Source: Halobacteriales archaeon YIM A00010 (GTDB taxonomy: Archaea; Halobacteriota; Halobacteria; Halobacteriales; Haloarculaceae). Taken from it: DNA of 64,000 bases. The DNA is taken from contig JAKCFJ010000003.1 in NCBI GenBank assembly GCA_025041175.1, positions 248,001 through 312,000 of the forward strand, read 5' to 3'. Positions within the stretch are counted from its first letter, which is position 1; each line of letters starts with the position of its first letter. Shown piece by piece: positions 54,289 through 63,304 of the stretch. Below the pieces are notes generated by a model, which did not search any database, was not told the origin of the DNA, and saw nothing but the letters and a program-made list of their open reading frames with translations. The position numbers and the translations under genes were made by a program.

Positions 54289-55320
54289 ATGACAAGCGAA
54301 GACAAGTGCCACAGGATAGGGCGTCGGTCGTTCCTCAAGTATTCGAGTGCAATGTCGGCCCTCGCCATTACAGGGTTGGCTGGTTGTACGGGAGACAGTG
54401 GCAGTGGCGAGTACCCATCGGGTGATCTCGAGTACATCGTCCCGTTCTCGGAGGGAGGGGGGACCGATACGTACGCCCGGCAAGTGATTCCTGAGATGGG
54501 CAACGAGCTCGATACGAACATCGAGATTCGAAACGTCCCTGGTGCAGCGTCCCTTCGAGGTACCGGTGAGTTGCACCATTCTGAGCCCGATGGATCGACG
54601 TTTGGTGGGTTCAATCCCCCGTCTACGCCAGTTTCAGCGATGGTCAATCCACCGGATTACGATATGCAAGAACTGGTCGGCGTTGGGGCGTACGCACGGA
54701 CCCCATTCGTGATCGTCGCCAATTCCAGTTACGGCGTCGAAAATATGGCTGACCTCGTCAGCCGATACCAGTCCGGTGACCTTACGACGTTCAGTGGGAA
54801 GTCGAAAGGGGGGGTTGACCACGTCCTTGCTCTCACCATGCAGGGCAACTCCGACTACGATCTGGCCTGGGAGAACTACGTCGGGTACGACGGGTCGGGT
54901 CCGGCCGTTCAAGCGGTGATTTCGGACGAAACCCCCGCCTGTATCAGTACTGATACTGCAGCTGAAGGGGCGGTTTCCGATGGCCGTGTGGACGCCGTTA
55001 CCTGTCTGTCCAGCGAGGGAACCTCCGTGTTCCCCGACCTTCAGCCGGTAACCGAGGAAGACTTCCCGAACATCGACTACCTCGGACAACTGCGGCGGTG
55101 TATGTTCGTACCGCCGGAGACAGAGAACAATGTCGTACAGACGCTTACCGGCGCGCTCGAATCAGCTCTACAGACGGATGCTATACAAGATTGGTCCGAA
55201 GAAACGGGGAACGTCATCGAGTACGGTGAGCCGCAGGCGGCCGAAGACGCGGTAGCCAGCGCGTTCGAACAGGTCCCTGAGAACGTTGATTTGGACCAGG
55301 TTCGTGAAGCATCAAACTAA
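54289..55320 (+). CDS. tctC: TctC-like solute-binding lipoprotein of a TTT carrier
   Basis: Extracellular substrate-binding subunit of a tripartite tricarboxylate transporter, 343 residues. It has a Tat signal (IGRRSFLKY) followed by a lipobox (TGLAGC), so it is a Tat lipoprotein. The body has family features LEYIVPFSEGGGTDTYAR and VGVGAYARTPFVIVAN and a Venus-flytrap layout. I start at 54289; the longer open frame upstream is basic and unlike a signal. It is followed by TctB and TctA genes. Confidence 0.86.
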   Translation: MTSEDKCHRIGRRSFLKYSSAMSALAITGLAGCTGDSGSGEYPSGDLEYIVPFSEGGGTDTYARQVIPEMGNELDTNIEIRNVPGAASLRGTGELHHSEPDGSTFGGFNPPSTPVSAMVNPPDYDMQELVGVGAYARTPFVIVANSSYGVENMADLVSRYQSGDLTTFSGKSKGGVDHVLALTMQGNSDYDLAWENYVGYDGSGPAVQAVISDETPACISTDTAAEGAVSDGRVDAVTCLSSEGTSVFPDLQPVTEEDFPNIDYLGQLRRCMFVPPETENNVVQTLTGALESALQTDAIQDWSEETGNVIEYGEPQAAEDAVASAFEQVPENVDLDQVREASN

Positions 55321-55345
55321 CTCCTATCTCTTCATTTTATAAAAT

Positions 55346-55927
55346 ATGAATGCCAAAAGCTGGTCTGAAAACATCGTTGAAAATGACACAGTAAAAGAAA
55401 AGGTATTGCTATTGGTTATGACGGCTATCTCGGGTTATATGCTCTGGGGAGCTACCCAGTTCACTGCCGCCAGTTCGGCACGGTTTCCACGACTGGTAGC
55501 CACTGTCGTCCTCGTGGGGTCGCTTCTCCTGCTCGTTCGGGAGTATCTTCCTGGCCCACTCCGACAAGCACTCGTCAGCGAAGGAGCGGCCTTTGAAGCT
55601 AGTGAGGAATTCGTTGAAAAAGGAGAAGAGGTCGAAGAAATGACATCCCCGGAAGAGGGAATCTCGAGCGTAGATCGTCCCCTCCATGACTCCGTATTCA
55701 CCGCACTCGCGGTCGTCGGGTATGCCGTCCTGGGGTATGCGATCGGGCTCCTCTGGGCGAGTCCGATATTTGTGGCCGTTTACGCCCGCTGGTTCCGTAT
55801 TAACACCCTCCGAACGGGATTGCTCACTGGAATCAGCTTCGGTATCGCTTACGTCTTTATGATCGTTCTGAACGTCGAGCTGGACGCTGGTGCTATTCTA
55901 CTGACGGGAGGGGTGCCATGGCTGTAG
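55346..55927 (+). CDS. tctB: TctB-like small membrane subunit
   Basis: Small membrane subunit of the TTT carrier, 193 residues, with about four helices (LLLVMTAISGYMLWGATQF, LVATVVLVGSLLLLV, VVGYAVLGYAIGLLW, GISFGIAYVFMIVLN) and an acidic loop between helices 2 and 3. TctB sequences are poorly conserved; position between TctC and TctA and topology support the call. Its last ten bases overlap the TctA start. Confidence 0.82.
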   Translation: MNAKSWSENIVENDTVKEKVLLLVMTAISGYMLWGATQFTAASSARFPRLVATVVLVGSLLLLVREYLPGPLRQALVSEGAAFEASEEFVEKGEEVEEMTSPEEGISSVDRPLHDSVFTALAVVGYAVLGYAIGLLWASPIFVAVYARWFRINTLRTGLLTGISFGIAYVFMIVLNVELDAGAILLTGGVPWL

Positions 55928-57408
55928 TAGGGAGTCTTCTCGAGGCCGGTCAAATACTCATGTCGTGGCCGACGCCCCTCTGGGTTGTCGTGGGACTCCT
56001 TCTCGGAATGATTGCTGGTGCACTCCCGGGCATTGGTTCCTCGCTTGGAATGGCGATCGTCCTCCCACTGACGCTGCCACTCGGTCCGATCAATGCGCTC
56101 TGTCTTCTGGTGAGTATGTACAGCGGTGCGATGTACGGCGGCAGTATTGCGGCCATTCTCGTAAACGTACCTGGGACGGGAGCAGCGGCGGCGACGACCT
56201 TCGATGGCTATCCAATGTCGAAACAGGGACGAGCAGTAGAGGCGCTTGCGATCTCTGCAACGTCGTCTACGGTGGGAGGAGTCCTTACCATCCTGACTCT
56301 CATCGCGGTGTCACCGATCCTCATCGAGGTCGTTCTGTTGTTCGGAACGCCGGAGTATTTCCTCATGGCTGTTCTCGGCCTCTCGATGATCGGGGTTGTC
56401 GCTAGTGGGTCTGTCGTCAAAGCGATCGTTGCTGGGGCGTTCGGAATGTTGCTCACCACTATCGGGATCGCTCCAAACTCTCCAGAGCTCCGGTACACGT
56501 TTGGAAATCTCTCACTGTATAACGGAATCGATTTTATCGCAGCCCTTATCGGGATGTTTGCTATCGCGGAGATGATCAAAATCTCCGCACAGAAAGGAGG
56601 AATCGCAAAAGAAGGTGTTGATCTCAGTGGGAATCTTCTTGACGGTGTTCGGACAGCTATCAGACATCCAGTCACAATTCTCAAGTCTAGCTTTATCGGG
56701 ATGTTCATTGGTGCTATTCCGGGATCCGGTGCCACTGTATCGAACTTCATTTCGTATGGCGAAGCGATGCGGAGCTCGGACGATCCCGATAAGTTTGGCG
56801 ACGGCGAGCCAAAAGGTGTTATCGCGTCCGAATCGTCCAACAATGGTACTATCGGTGGATCGCTGATTCCAACGATCTCGTTCGGAATTCCTGGAAGCGG
56901 ATCGACTGCAGTCCTTCTGGGAGGGCTATTAATGCACGGTCTCCGTCCAGGACCCCAGCTGTTCGATGCCGAGCTTGCGACGACCTATACCTTTATGCTT
57001 GCACTTCTGGTCGGTAACGTCGTGATCTTCTGTATCGGCATATTTCTCGTTACGCGACTCGGATTCCTCACCCAGGTAGACACTAATTATATCGTTCCGA
57101 TAATTGTTGTGCTCTCAATGATTGGAGGGTACACGCTCAGAACGAACTGGATCGACGTCGTAACAGTCGTCGGGCTCGGACTGCTCGGGTACTTAATGGT
57201 GAAATACAACTATTCGGTGATTGCGTTCGTCCTCGGCGTTGTCCTTGGACCGATTGCCGAGGAAAACCTTCTCCGGTCGCTCGAGCTGTCTAACGGGACG
57301 TATTCGATCTTCGTGACGAAACCTCTCTCGTTGATTCTCGTGGTCTGTATCCTCATTATCTTGTTCGGACCGTTTGTAAAACCGCGGCTCGAACGAGTGC
57401 TCTCTTGA
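55918..57408 (+). CDS. tctA: TctA-like large membrane permease subunit
   Basis: Main permease of the TTT carrier, 496 residues, about twelve helices. The family motif GALPGIGSSLGMAIVLPLT is at about 35, GGSIAAILVNVPGTGAAAAT follows, the second-half repeat is GAIPGSGATVSNFISYGEA at about 263, and FGIPGSGSTAVLLGGLL is near 322. TTT systems import citrate, aromatic acids or other carboxylates using ion gradients. Substrate undefined; neighbours point to a di- or tricarboxylate or aromatic acid. Confidence 0.9.
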   Translation: MAVVGSLLEAGQILMSWPTPLWVVVGLLLGMIAGALPGIGSSLGMAIVLPLTLPLGPINALCLLVSMYSGAMYGGSIAAILVNVPGTGAAAATTFDGYPMSKQGRAVEALAISATSSTVGGVLTILTLIAVSPILIEVVLLFGTPEYFLMAVLGLSMIGVVASGSVVKAIVAGAFGMLLTTIGIAPNSPELRYTFGNLSLYNGIDFIAALIGMFAIAEMIKISAQKGGIAKEGVDLSGNLLDGVRTAIRHPVTILKSSFIGMFIGAIPGSGATVSNFISYGEAMRSSDDPDKFGDGEPKGVIASESSNNGTIGGSLIPTISFGIPGSGSTAVLLGGLLMHGLRPGPQLFDAELATTYTFMLALLVGNVVIFCIGIFLVTRLGFLTQVDTNYIVPIIVVLSMIGGYTLRTNWIDVVTVVGLGLLGYLMVKYNYSVIAFVLGVVLGPIAEENLLRSLELSNGTYSIFVTKPLSLILVVCILIILFGPFVKPRLERVLS

Positions 57409-57464
57409 CACCATATATTACCACTTCATCAATCGTTTTGAAAGTGATTTACCAATAGATAAAT

Positions 57465-58889
57465 ATGGATAGCTCACGTCGAGAGACCATCGTTCAGGTC
57501 ACCGGTGTCCTCGCTGGTAGTGGAATTATCCTCTGGGCGCTCCTTGCCCCGCCTCCCGAGGGATTCGACGGGGCGATGCAGAGCGTGCTCGCTGTGTTTG
57601 CAACGACGCTCGTTCTCTGGCTTACCAAGGCAGTTCCCTACGTCGTTTCTGCGACAGCGTCAGTCGTTCTCCTTTTTGCGTTGGACGGCGTCGAATCGTT
57701 TTCGGCAGCGGCCTCCGGATTCGCTTCGACGCTCGTTTTTTTCCTGTTGTTGCTCCTGCTCCTCGGTCAGTCGATCTCTAAAGTGGGACTCGATGAGTGG
57801 TTTGCGTCGGAGCTTCTATCGACAGAATCACAATCCCCCCATCCTGTCCGGTCGCTCGCTAAATACACGCTCGTGTTATCATTCGTTATGCCGTCCGCAG
57901 TCGCGCGCGCTGTCACGTTCATTCCTATTGTTAGGGAGATGTCCAACGCGTACGGTCTGAGTCACGACAGTGACTTCGAACGAGCCTCGTTTCTTGTGCT
58001 CGGTCACGTGAACCCGATTGCGTCAATGAGTCTCATGACCGGTGGCGGTATGGCCATTATTACCTCCGAACTCATTCAAAACGAGGTTCGTCCGATTACG
58101 TGGCTCGAATGGGCGACACTGATGGTGCCACCTGTTATACTTCTGTACAGCCTGTCAGCGCTAACTGCGGAGAGGATCTATGACTCGCGCTCCGAGATTA
58201 CGGAGGCTTCGAACGATAGAAACGGTCAGCCCGATGCTCAGGAACACACAGTAGACTCGAATACGGATTTCACTCGTGATCAAACTATCGTCGGAGCTGT
58301 GCTGTTTGGGACGGTTCTGCTGTGGATCATCGGGTCACTCGTAGGACTCCCAACGATAGTACCTGCTGTGTTTGCTATTTTCGTTCTCGCACTCCCTGGC
58401 GTCGACATCATCACAACGACCGACGTAAAAGAGCTGAGCTGGGGGATTCTCTTCGTGATCGGAGCGATGTTTTCGATTCTCGATGCGATGGAGGCGACAG
58501 GAACGCTCACGTACATCGTAAACCTTCTCACCTCGGTCGTTCCGTTCGAGATCCTCACACATTGGCAAAGCATCGCTGTACTGCTCGGTCTCGCTGTGCT
58601 CATGCGCGTGTTTTTTTCGACGGCATCAGCGGCAATCGTCGTTGTTACTCCTATTATCCTCCGGTTTGGGGAACGACTCCAAGTAAACCAACTCTATCTC
58701 GCCCTATCAGTTCTCCTTATCGTTGGTTCAACGACTATTCTGCCATTTAACACGACATCCGTGCTCTTATCGTTCGATCGTGGACCACTTTCGAACGTTG
58801 ATGTCGCCGTATTTGGACTCGTGACGATGGTTTACGCCGCGGTTGTTATTACTATTTCTTGGACAGTATACTGGCCACTGCTCACGTAA
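57465..58889 (+). CDS. SLC13/DASS-like anion permease
   Basis: Integral membrane carrier of 474 residues with about eleven to twelve helices, resembling the SLC13 (dicarboxylate/sulfate) and ArsB/NhaD ion-transporter superfamily. MPSAVARAVTFIPIV and SWGILFVIGAMFSILDAMEA match the two re-entrant regions. A hydrophilic loop at about 240-270 divides the halves. It follows TctA by 56 bp. Having a second carboxylate-type carrier next to a TTT system suggests uptake or exchange of a related acid. Confidence 0.8.
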   Translation: MDSSRRETIVQVTGVLAGSGIILWALLAPPPEGFDGAMQSVLAVFATTLVLWLTKAVPYVVSATASVVLLFALDGVESFSAAASGFASTLVFFLLLLLLLGQSISKVGLDEWFASELLSTESQSPHPVRSLAKYTLVLSFVMPSAVARAVTFIPIVREMSNAYGLSHDSDFERASFLVLGHVNPIASMSLMTGGGMAIITSELIQNEVRPITWLEWATLMVPPVILLYSLSALTAERIYDSRSEITEASNDRNGQPDAQEHTVDSNTDFTRDQTIVGAVLFGTVLLWIIGSLVGLPTIVPAVFAIFVLALPGVDIITTTDVKELSWGILFVIGAMFSILDAMEATGTLTYIVNLLTSVVPFEILTHWQSIAVLLGLAVLMRVFFSTASAAIVVVTPIILRFGERLQVNQLYLALSVLLIVGSTTILPFNTTSVLLSFDRGPLSNVDVAVFGLVTMVYAAVVITISWTVYWPLLT

Positions 58890-59039
58890 TTTAGTTTCAG
58901 AACGCGCCGTCGCACTGCTACTTTCGGTGAAGAGAAGTGTTATGAATGGTATTTGGATATATTTATGTATTAATTCTCACTAACAATTTTGCCGAAACGG
59001 GGGGTTTTAACACACGGCACACTCATCTCACAGACGAAA

Positions 59040-59825
59040 ATGGACCTACAGATTGACGGAAATGCAGCCCTCGTGACGGCGTCTTCGAGCGGTCTCGGCA
59101 AGGCGTCAGCGAAGGCACTCGCTCGGGAAGGTGTGAACGTCGTCATAAATGGTCGCGACGAGGACCGTCTTGGGGACGCGAAAGCGGAACTCGAGGGCAT
59201 CGGAGCAGGCAGCGTTATTGCCCAACCAGGGGATCTCACGAGTAAGAGTGATATCGAAGCACTCGTTGCAACGACCGTCGACGAGTTCGGCACCATTGAT
59301 CATCTCGTGACGAACGCCGGTGGACCGCCGTCCGGCCCATTCCTCGACACTGACGATGAGGACTGGTATCAAGCGTACGATCTGCTCGTAATGAGTGCCG
59401 TACGGCTCGCACGCGAGGCCGAACCCCACCTCCGTGACGGGGAGGGAACGATCGTAAACATCACTTCTCGAAGCGTCAAGGAAGCCATCGACAGCCTTGT
59501 GCTGTCGAACTCGGTTCGGATGAGCGTCATCGGTCTCGAGAAGACGCTTTCTCAGGAGCTTGCTCCCGACGTACGAACAAATGCGGTGTTGCCTGGACCC
59601 CACGAGACGAACCGCATCCGCGATCTCGTCCAACAGGCAGTCGACCGCGGTGAGTACGACTCCTACGAGGAGGGCCTTTCTGACTGGGCGAGTAATCCGC
59701 TCGAGCGCGTTGGTGATCCCATGGGACTTGGAAACACGGTTGCATTCCTTTCATCGCCACTATCGGGGTACATCAATGGAACGTCAATATTGATCGATGG
59801 GGGCTCCACGGGGGCGAATCTATGA
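59040..59825 (+). CDS. SDR-family oxidoreductase with altered Tyr-Lys site
   Basis: Rossmann-fold protein of 261 residues, with TASSSGLGKASAKALAREG at the start, TNAGGPPSGPF, ITSRSVKEA, and NGTSILIDGGSTGANL at the end. The usual catalytic YxxxK is replaced: the aligned region reads LSNSVRMSVIGLEKTLS, giving Asn and Arg, a known variant subgroup of FabG-like SDRs. Start at 59040, since MDLQIDGNAALVT leads straight into the cofactor strand. Its stop overlaps the cupin start (ATGA), so it begins a coupled three-gene operon. Confidence 0.82.
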   Translation: MDLQIDGNAALVTASSSGLGKASAKALAREGVNVVINGRDEDRLGDAKAELEGIGAGSVIAQPGDLTSKSDIEALVATTVDEFGTIDHLVTNAGGPPSGPFLDTDDEDWYQAYDLLVMSAVRLAREAEPHLRDGEGTIVNITSRSVKEAIDSLVLSNSVRMSVIGLEKTLSQELAPDVRTNAVLPGPHETNRIRDLVQQAVDRGEYDSYEEGLSDWASNPLERVGDPMGLGNTVAFLSSPLSGYINGTSILIDGGSTGANL

Positions 59826-60166
59826 AGCCAGTCGCGTTTGACGACGCAGAAACCTACGAGCCGGATGAGGGGTGGCGTCGCGTGGCACTGGCTGGCAGCG
59901 ATCAATTTTCCTTCGAGTGGTTCGAGAAGCCGCCGGGCCACAGTTCCCCCATGCACGACCACGAGAACGAGCAGGTCTGTCTCTGCCTACAGGGGGAGTT
60001 GACGGTCGCGACCGAAGACGACGAGACCACGCTTACGGAGTACGATTCGGTATGGCTCGATGCCTGGGAGCGCCACAAAGTCGAAAATACGGGGGGCGTT
60101 CGGGCAGTCGGGCTCGACGTGTTCACACCGGGGCGCTCGTTCGACTTCTGGACAGACCGGGCATGA
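59822..60166 (+). CDS. Cupin-domain protein
   Basis: Single-domain cupin of 114 residues. Motif 1 is SSPMHDHENEQVCLCLQGEL (metal-binding His, His, Glu) and motif 2 is near DAWERHKVENTGG with a further His. Such proteins may be small dioxygenases, isomerases or binding proteins. Overlaps by ATGA with both the SDR before and the FAH-family gene after, so it probably acts in the same pathway. Confidence 0.83.
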   Translation: MKPVAFDDAETYEPDEGWRRVALAGSDQFSFEWFEKPPGHSSPMHDHENEQVCLCLQGELTVATEDDETTLTEYDSVWLDAWERHKVENTGGVRAVGLDVFTPGRSFDFWTDRA

Positions 60167-60990
60167 AACGAACGTATCTTGCCCGCACGGCAGACGGTAC
60201 GCCGCTCCTCGGAGATGATGAGGGATTCGTTCCGCTGTCGGCAGCTTCGCCCGAACTCGACAGCGTTCGCGACGCGCTCGCGCCCGCAGCTGCTAATACG
60301 CTTCCGGACGTATCGGAGGCGCCCGCGGATCGTATCGATCGAGAGAGCCTGCAGTTCGGACCACCCCTTGCCTCCTTCGGAAAGCTGTGGGGAATCGGGC
60401 TGAACTACGCCGAGCACGCCGGCGACCTGGACGAACAGCGTCCGGAAGAGCCAGCGAGTTTTATGAAGCCGACGAGCGCCGTAACTGGTCCCGGCGGGCC
60501 GATTCGACTCCCATCGACCGACCAGAGTACTCGTGTCACCGCAGAGGCCGAGCTCGCTGTCCTAATCGGCCGAACGTGCAAAAACGTTGCTGAGGAAGAG
60601 ACTACTGGCGTGATCGCAGGCTATCTCCCCGTTATTGATATGACTGCAGAGGATGTACTCCAACGCAATCCTCGTTTTTTGACCCGGTCGAAGAGTTATG
60701 ATTCCTTCCTCGTCGTCGGATCGAGCATTGTCGTTCCTAACGAGCCGCCTGCACTCGGGGATAAAACAGTCCAAACGATCGTCAATGGAGACGTGATGGC
60801 CCAGAATCAAATACAGAATATGTTGTTTCCACCAGATGAAATCATTTCGTTCCATTCGGAAGTCATGACTCTCCAGAGTGGCGATCTTTTCAGCACAGGA
60901 ACCCCAGGAGCCGAACCGATATCGCCGGGTGACCACGTCCGTGCTCGTGTCGAGACGATCGGCTCAGTGCAAGCGCCAGTCGTTCGCTGA
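60163..60990 (+). CDS. Fumarylacetoacetate hydrolase-family protein
   Basis: Protein of 275 residues of the FAH superfamily, which hydrolyses C-C bonds, isomerises or decarboxylates keto acids. Core blocks are LWGIGLNYAEHAGD at about 77, FMKPTSAVTGPGGPI, TAEAELAVLIGRTCKNVAEE (metal Glu), YLPVIDMTAEDVLQRNPRFL, and GTPGAEPISPGD near the end. The ATG at 60163 overlaps the cupin stop. With the SDR and cupin it resembles modules for keto-sugar acid or aromatic-acid breakdown. Confidence 0.87.
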   Translation: MKRTYLARTADGTPLLGDDEGFVPLSAASPELDSVRDALAPAAANTLPDVSEAPADRIDRESLQFGPPLASFGKLWGIGLNYAEHAGDLDEQRPEEPASFMKPTSAVTGPGGPIRLPSTDQSTRVTAEAELAVLIGRTCKNVAEEETTGVIAGYLPVIDMTAEDVLQRNPRFLTRSKSYDSFLVVGSSIVVPNEPPALGDKTVQTIVNGDVMAQNQIQNMLFPPDEIISFHSEVMTLQSGDLFSTGTPGAEPISPGDHVRARVETIGSVQAPVVR

Positions 60991-61087
60991 GGCGGCGCGC
61001 GCGACACAGGGTTTCTCATCGAGCTCGGTCTGTAACGCGAACAGCCGCTGGGCAAGCTTGAAGAGAGGCGGGACAGCACGGTTCGTC

Positions 61088-61303
61088 ATGAACGAACGCA
61101 GGTCCCGCGAAATCCAAACCATCAAGAACATATTTCGAATCGTAGATGTGCTCGTGGACCGCGACGGGGCACAAGTGACGGAGATCTCATCTGAACTCGG
61201 TCTCGCGAAGAACGGTCGAGGGATCTATTTGTACACTGTTGCGCTTCAGAACGTCACCGTGGAAATCGACTCGTGCTACTTAGACTCAATCCCATTACAA
61301 TAG
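61088..61303 (+). pseudogene. Truncated IclR regulator fragment
   Basis: Only the first half of an IclR winged helix remains (REIQTIKNIFRIVDVLVDRD, then VTEISSELGLAKNGRG); after AKN the sequence no longer matches the family, and a stop follows at residue 72. No ligand domain. Probably a decayed third regulator of the island, 97 bp after the FAH-family gene. Confidence 0.6.
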
Positions 61304-61476
61304 TACTACTGTAATCATCCTGCGGGGGAAAACTTTTCTTTGCCGAAAATTATGGGCCGTTACTCTCTCCCAGGTACAGTGTGCTTCTGTGACGCACGTT
61401 CGTAGGCTGGGTGATCAATGGAAACGCCACGTCTTGGTTCGTTATTGACGAACTAACTGATCTGATTCCTGATACA

Positions 61477-62232
61477 TCAGTCGTACTGGAGTTTGATCTC
61501 GATCCGGTCGGTGGCCGACCGTAGTAGGTCGTGGATATTCTCTTCGCTCATTTCGAGTTCTGTTTTCGGACCCGCGATACTGATCGCACCCACTACGACC
61601 CCGTCGAGCAAGATCGGGCGGGCGACGCCTTTGTAGTTCTTGTGTTCCTCCTCGTTGTTCACCGCGTACCCCTGCTCGCGGACCGTTTCCAGCTCAGCTT
61701 CGAGATCTTCCCTGGTTGTGATCGAATGTTCGGTCAGTCCCAAGAGATCGTGCTTAGATACGATCGAATCGACGTCATCCACGGGAAGGTAGGCCAATAT
61801 TGCCTTCCCGAGTGCTGGCGTGTGAAAGTGATCCCGCTGTCCAATGTGTGCCCCGAAGCCGACCGTCTCGTCGGGATTGATCCGTTCGAGCAGCACGAGG
61901 TCGTCGAACTCTTTCGTCGCTAAGTGGACCGTGTGTCCCGTCGCCTCGTAGAGATCGCGTAGTTGTGGTTTAGCTATCATATAAATATCTGATCGTTTCC
62001 GAACACGTCCCCCGTAGTCGAGAAATACGAGACCAAGCGTGTACGTGGAATTATTCTTTCGAACCAACTCGAGGCTTGTCAGCGTTTCCAGATAGCTGTG
62101 CGTCGTGCTCTTTGCCAGCTCTATTTCTTCGGCTATCTGCGCGAGATTTGCCTCTCCCTCCTCGTGGAGGATGTCGAGTATTCTGGCCACCTTTTCGGCT
62201 GTTTTTATCCGTCGTTTGGGTGTATCACTCAT
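61477..62232 (-). CDS. IclR-family transcription regulator
   Basis: Regulator of 251 residues: winged helix (KTAEKVARILDILHEEGEAN, then LAKSTTHSYLETLTSLELV) and IclR ligand domain (LGLVFLDYGGRVRKRSDIYM, FHTPALGKAILAYLPV, GVARPILLDGVVVGAISIAG). The start at 62232 is set by the conserved MSDTPKRRIKTAEKV; a long upstream extension is basic and unlikely. It closes the catabolic island, convergent with the SDR-cupin-FAH operon. Confidence 0.88.
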   Translation of the reverse strand: MSDTPKRRIKTAEKVARILDILHEEGEANLAQIAEEIELAKSTTHSYLETLTSLELVRKNNSTYTLGLVFLDYGGRVRKRSDIYMIAKPQLRDLYEATGHTVHLATKEFDDLVLLERINPDETVGFGAHIGQRDHFHTPALGKAILAYLPVDDVDSIVSKHDLLGLTEHSITTREDLEAELETVREQGYAVNNEEEHKNYKGVARPILLDGVVVGAISIAGPKTELEMSEENIHDLLRSATDRIEIKLQYD

Positions 62233-62986
62233 GCACAGGAATATCGAACAGACAAGTATAATATTTATGGATGAAAACACGCAATCGTCGCTCACCGTTC
62301 TCGCGGTGTGTCGGTCCGTCTGGGGTACGACAGCTCGTGTCTGGAACCCAGTGGATCTAGGCATCGGTGGTGCGTAACGGTGGATACGCGTATGGCTGAT
62401 ACGTGCTGTAAGGTAGGCCGGGGTATCCGATCGCGGGATTCGGTACGAGACTCGACGGCGAACGACGTCAACGAGGACGAATATCTGAGAATATCGAATA
62501 GTAACGGTGAGGGGTTTCACGGTAGCCTTCTTTCGCCGTGCGGTAGTTCAACATCGGTCGAAAAAAGATCGAATGTGGATGGACTGAGCACAACTGTTCG
62601 TCAACGGCTGACGCTGGGTGACAGCTCCGCGTCCAGTACGCCCGAGCAGAGGATACATCGGCTCGTGATACCCTCCGGCTCCGCATTCTACAATATCGAA
62701 TACGAACAAGAATCGCGATACTGGACAAGGGATTGTCCATTTAGCAAGGGACTGACGACGGCCGCTGTGAACAGCCGGGAACTCAGTGTAACAGTTCGTA
62801 CGAAAGCAGCGAAGGTTTTCCTTGGGTGTCCGATCGACGACGCACCCTTCCTACTGCATTGCTCATATCGTATGCCGAGAGATCCGCATTACTGCTGTCC
62901 ACACGAGCAATATCTGACATCTAACAAGAATGTATTCGGTAATTTCGAATAGATGTATACGTTCTCCGTTCGTAGGCGGGCTAGGG
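62233..62986. other. Intergenic region, no convincing gene
   Basis: About 750 bp. A 214-codon rightward frame (62308-62952) is open but its translation is basic, Ser/Arg/Cys-rich and unlike proteins here. The sequence next to 62232 is AT-rich and probably holds the IclR promoter. Confidence 0.45.
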
Positions 62987-63244
62987 TCACTCGGTCAGGT
63001 AACCCGCATCGTCAAGGGACGTTCGCAGCGGCCCGCGAGCTATCCGTGCCGCGGCATCGATCGGTCGAAGTACCCCCCATTCCGGGGAGGGCTCGCCGCA
63101 GGCCGGGCAACAGCGGACGACTCTGTCGCGGTCCTCTTGAACGTCCCAGTCCTCGATCTCGTCGTCGTGGCCGTCCCATCCACACCTGCACTGAAGGTGG
63201 ATGTTCGGCTCGCTGAAACTCCTTTCTACGCTAGGATCCTCCAT
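62987..63244 (-). CDS. Small zinc-ribbon protein
   Basis: Protein of 85 residues with two Cys pairs, CRCGWDG at about 21 and CCPACGEPSP at about 47, the arrangement of a zinc ribbon, and an acidic linker between. The tail is helical (DAAARIARGPLRTSLDDAGY). Start 63244 is supported by a TATA-like TTTTAAG about 27 bases upstream. Small haloarchaeal zinc-finger proteins of this kind are often regulators; no further role is readable. Confidence 0.68.
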   Translation of the reverse strand: MEDPSVERSFSEPNIHLQCRCGWDGHDDEIEDWDVQEDRDRVVRCCPACGEPSPEWGVLRPIDAAARIARGPLRTSLDDAGYLTE

Positions 63245-63304
63245 GTCTCGCACTCTAACTCCTGGGTGCTTAAAATTACGCCCCGGCGTTCGCGGGAGCT
63301 GGAG

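Noticed and set aside
62308-62952. 214-codon rightward frame after the IclR gene
   Set aside because: Ser/Arg/Cys-rich, with no family resemblance and many rare codons; treated as non-coding.
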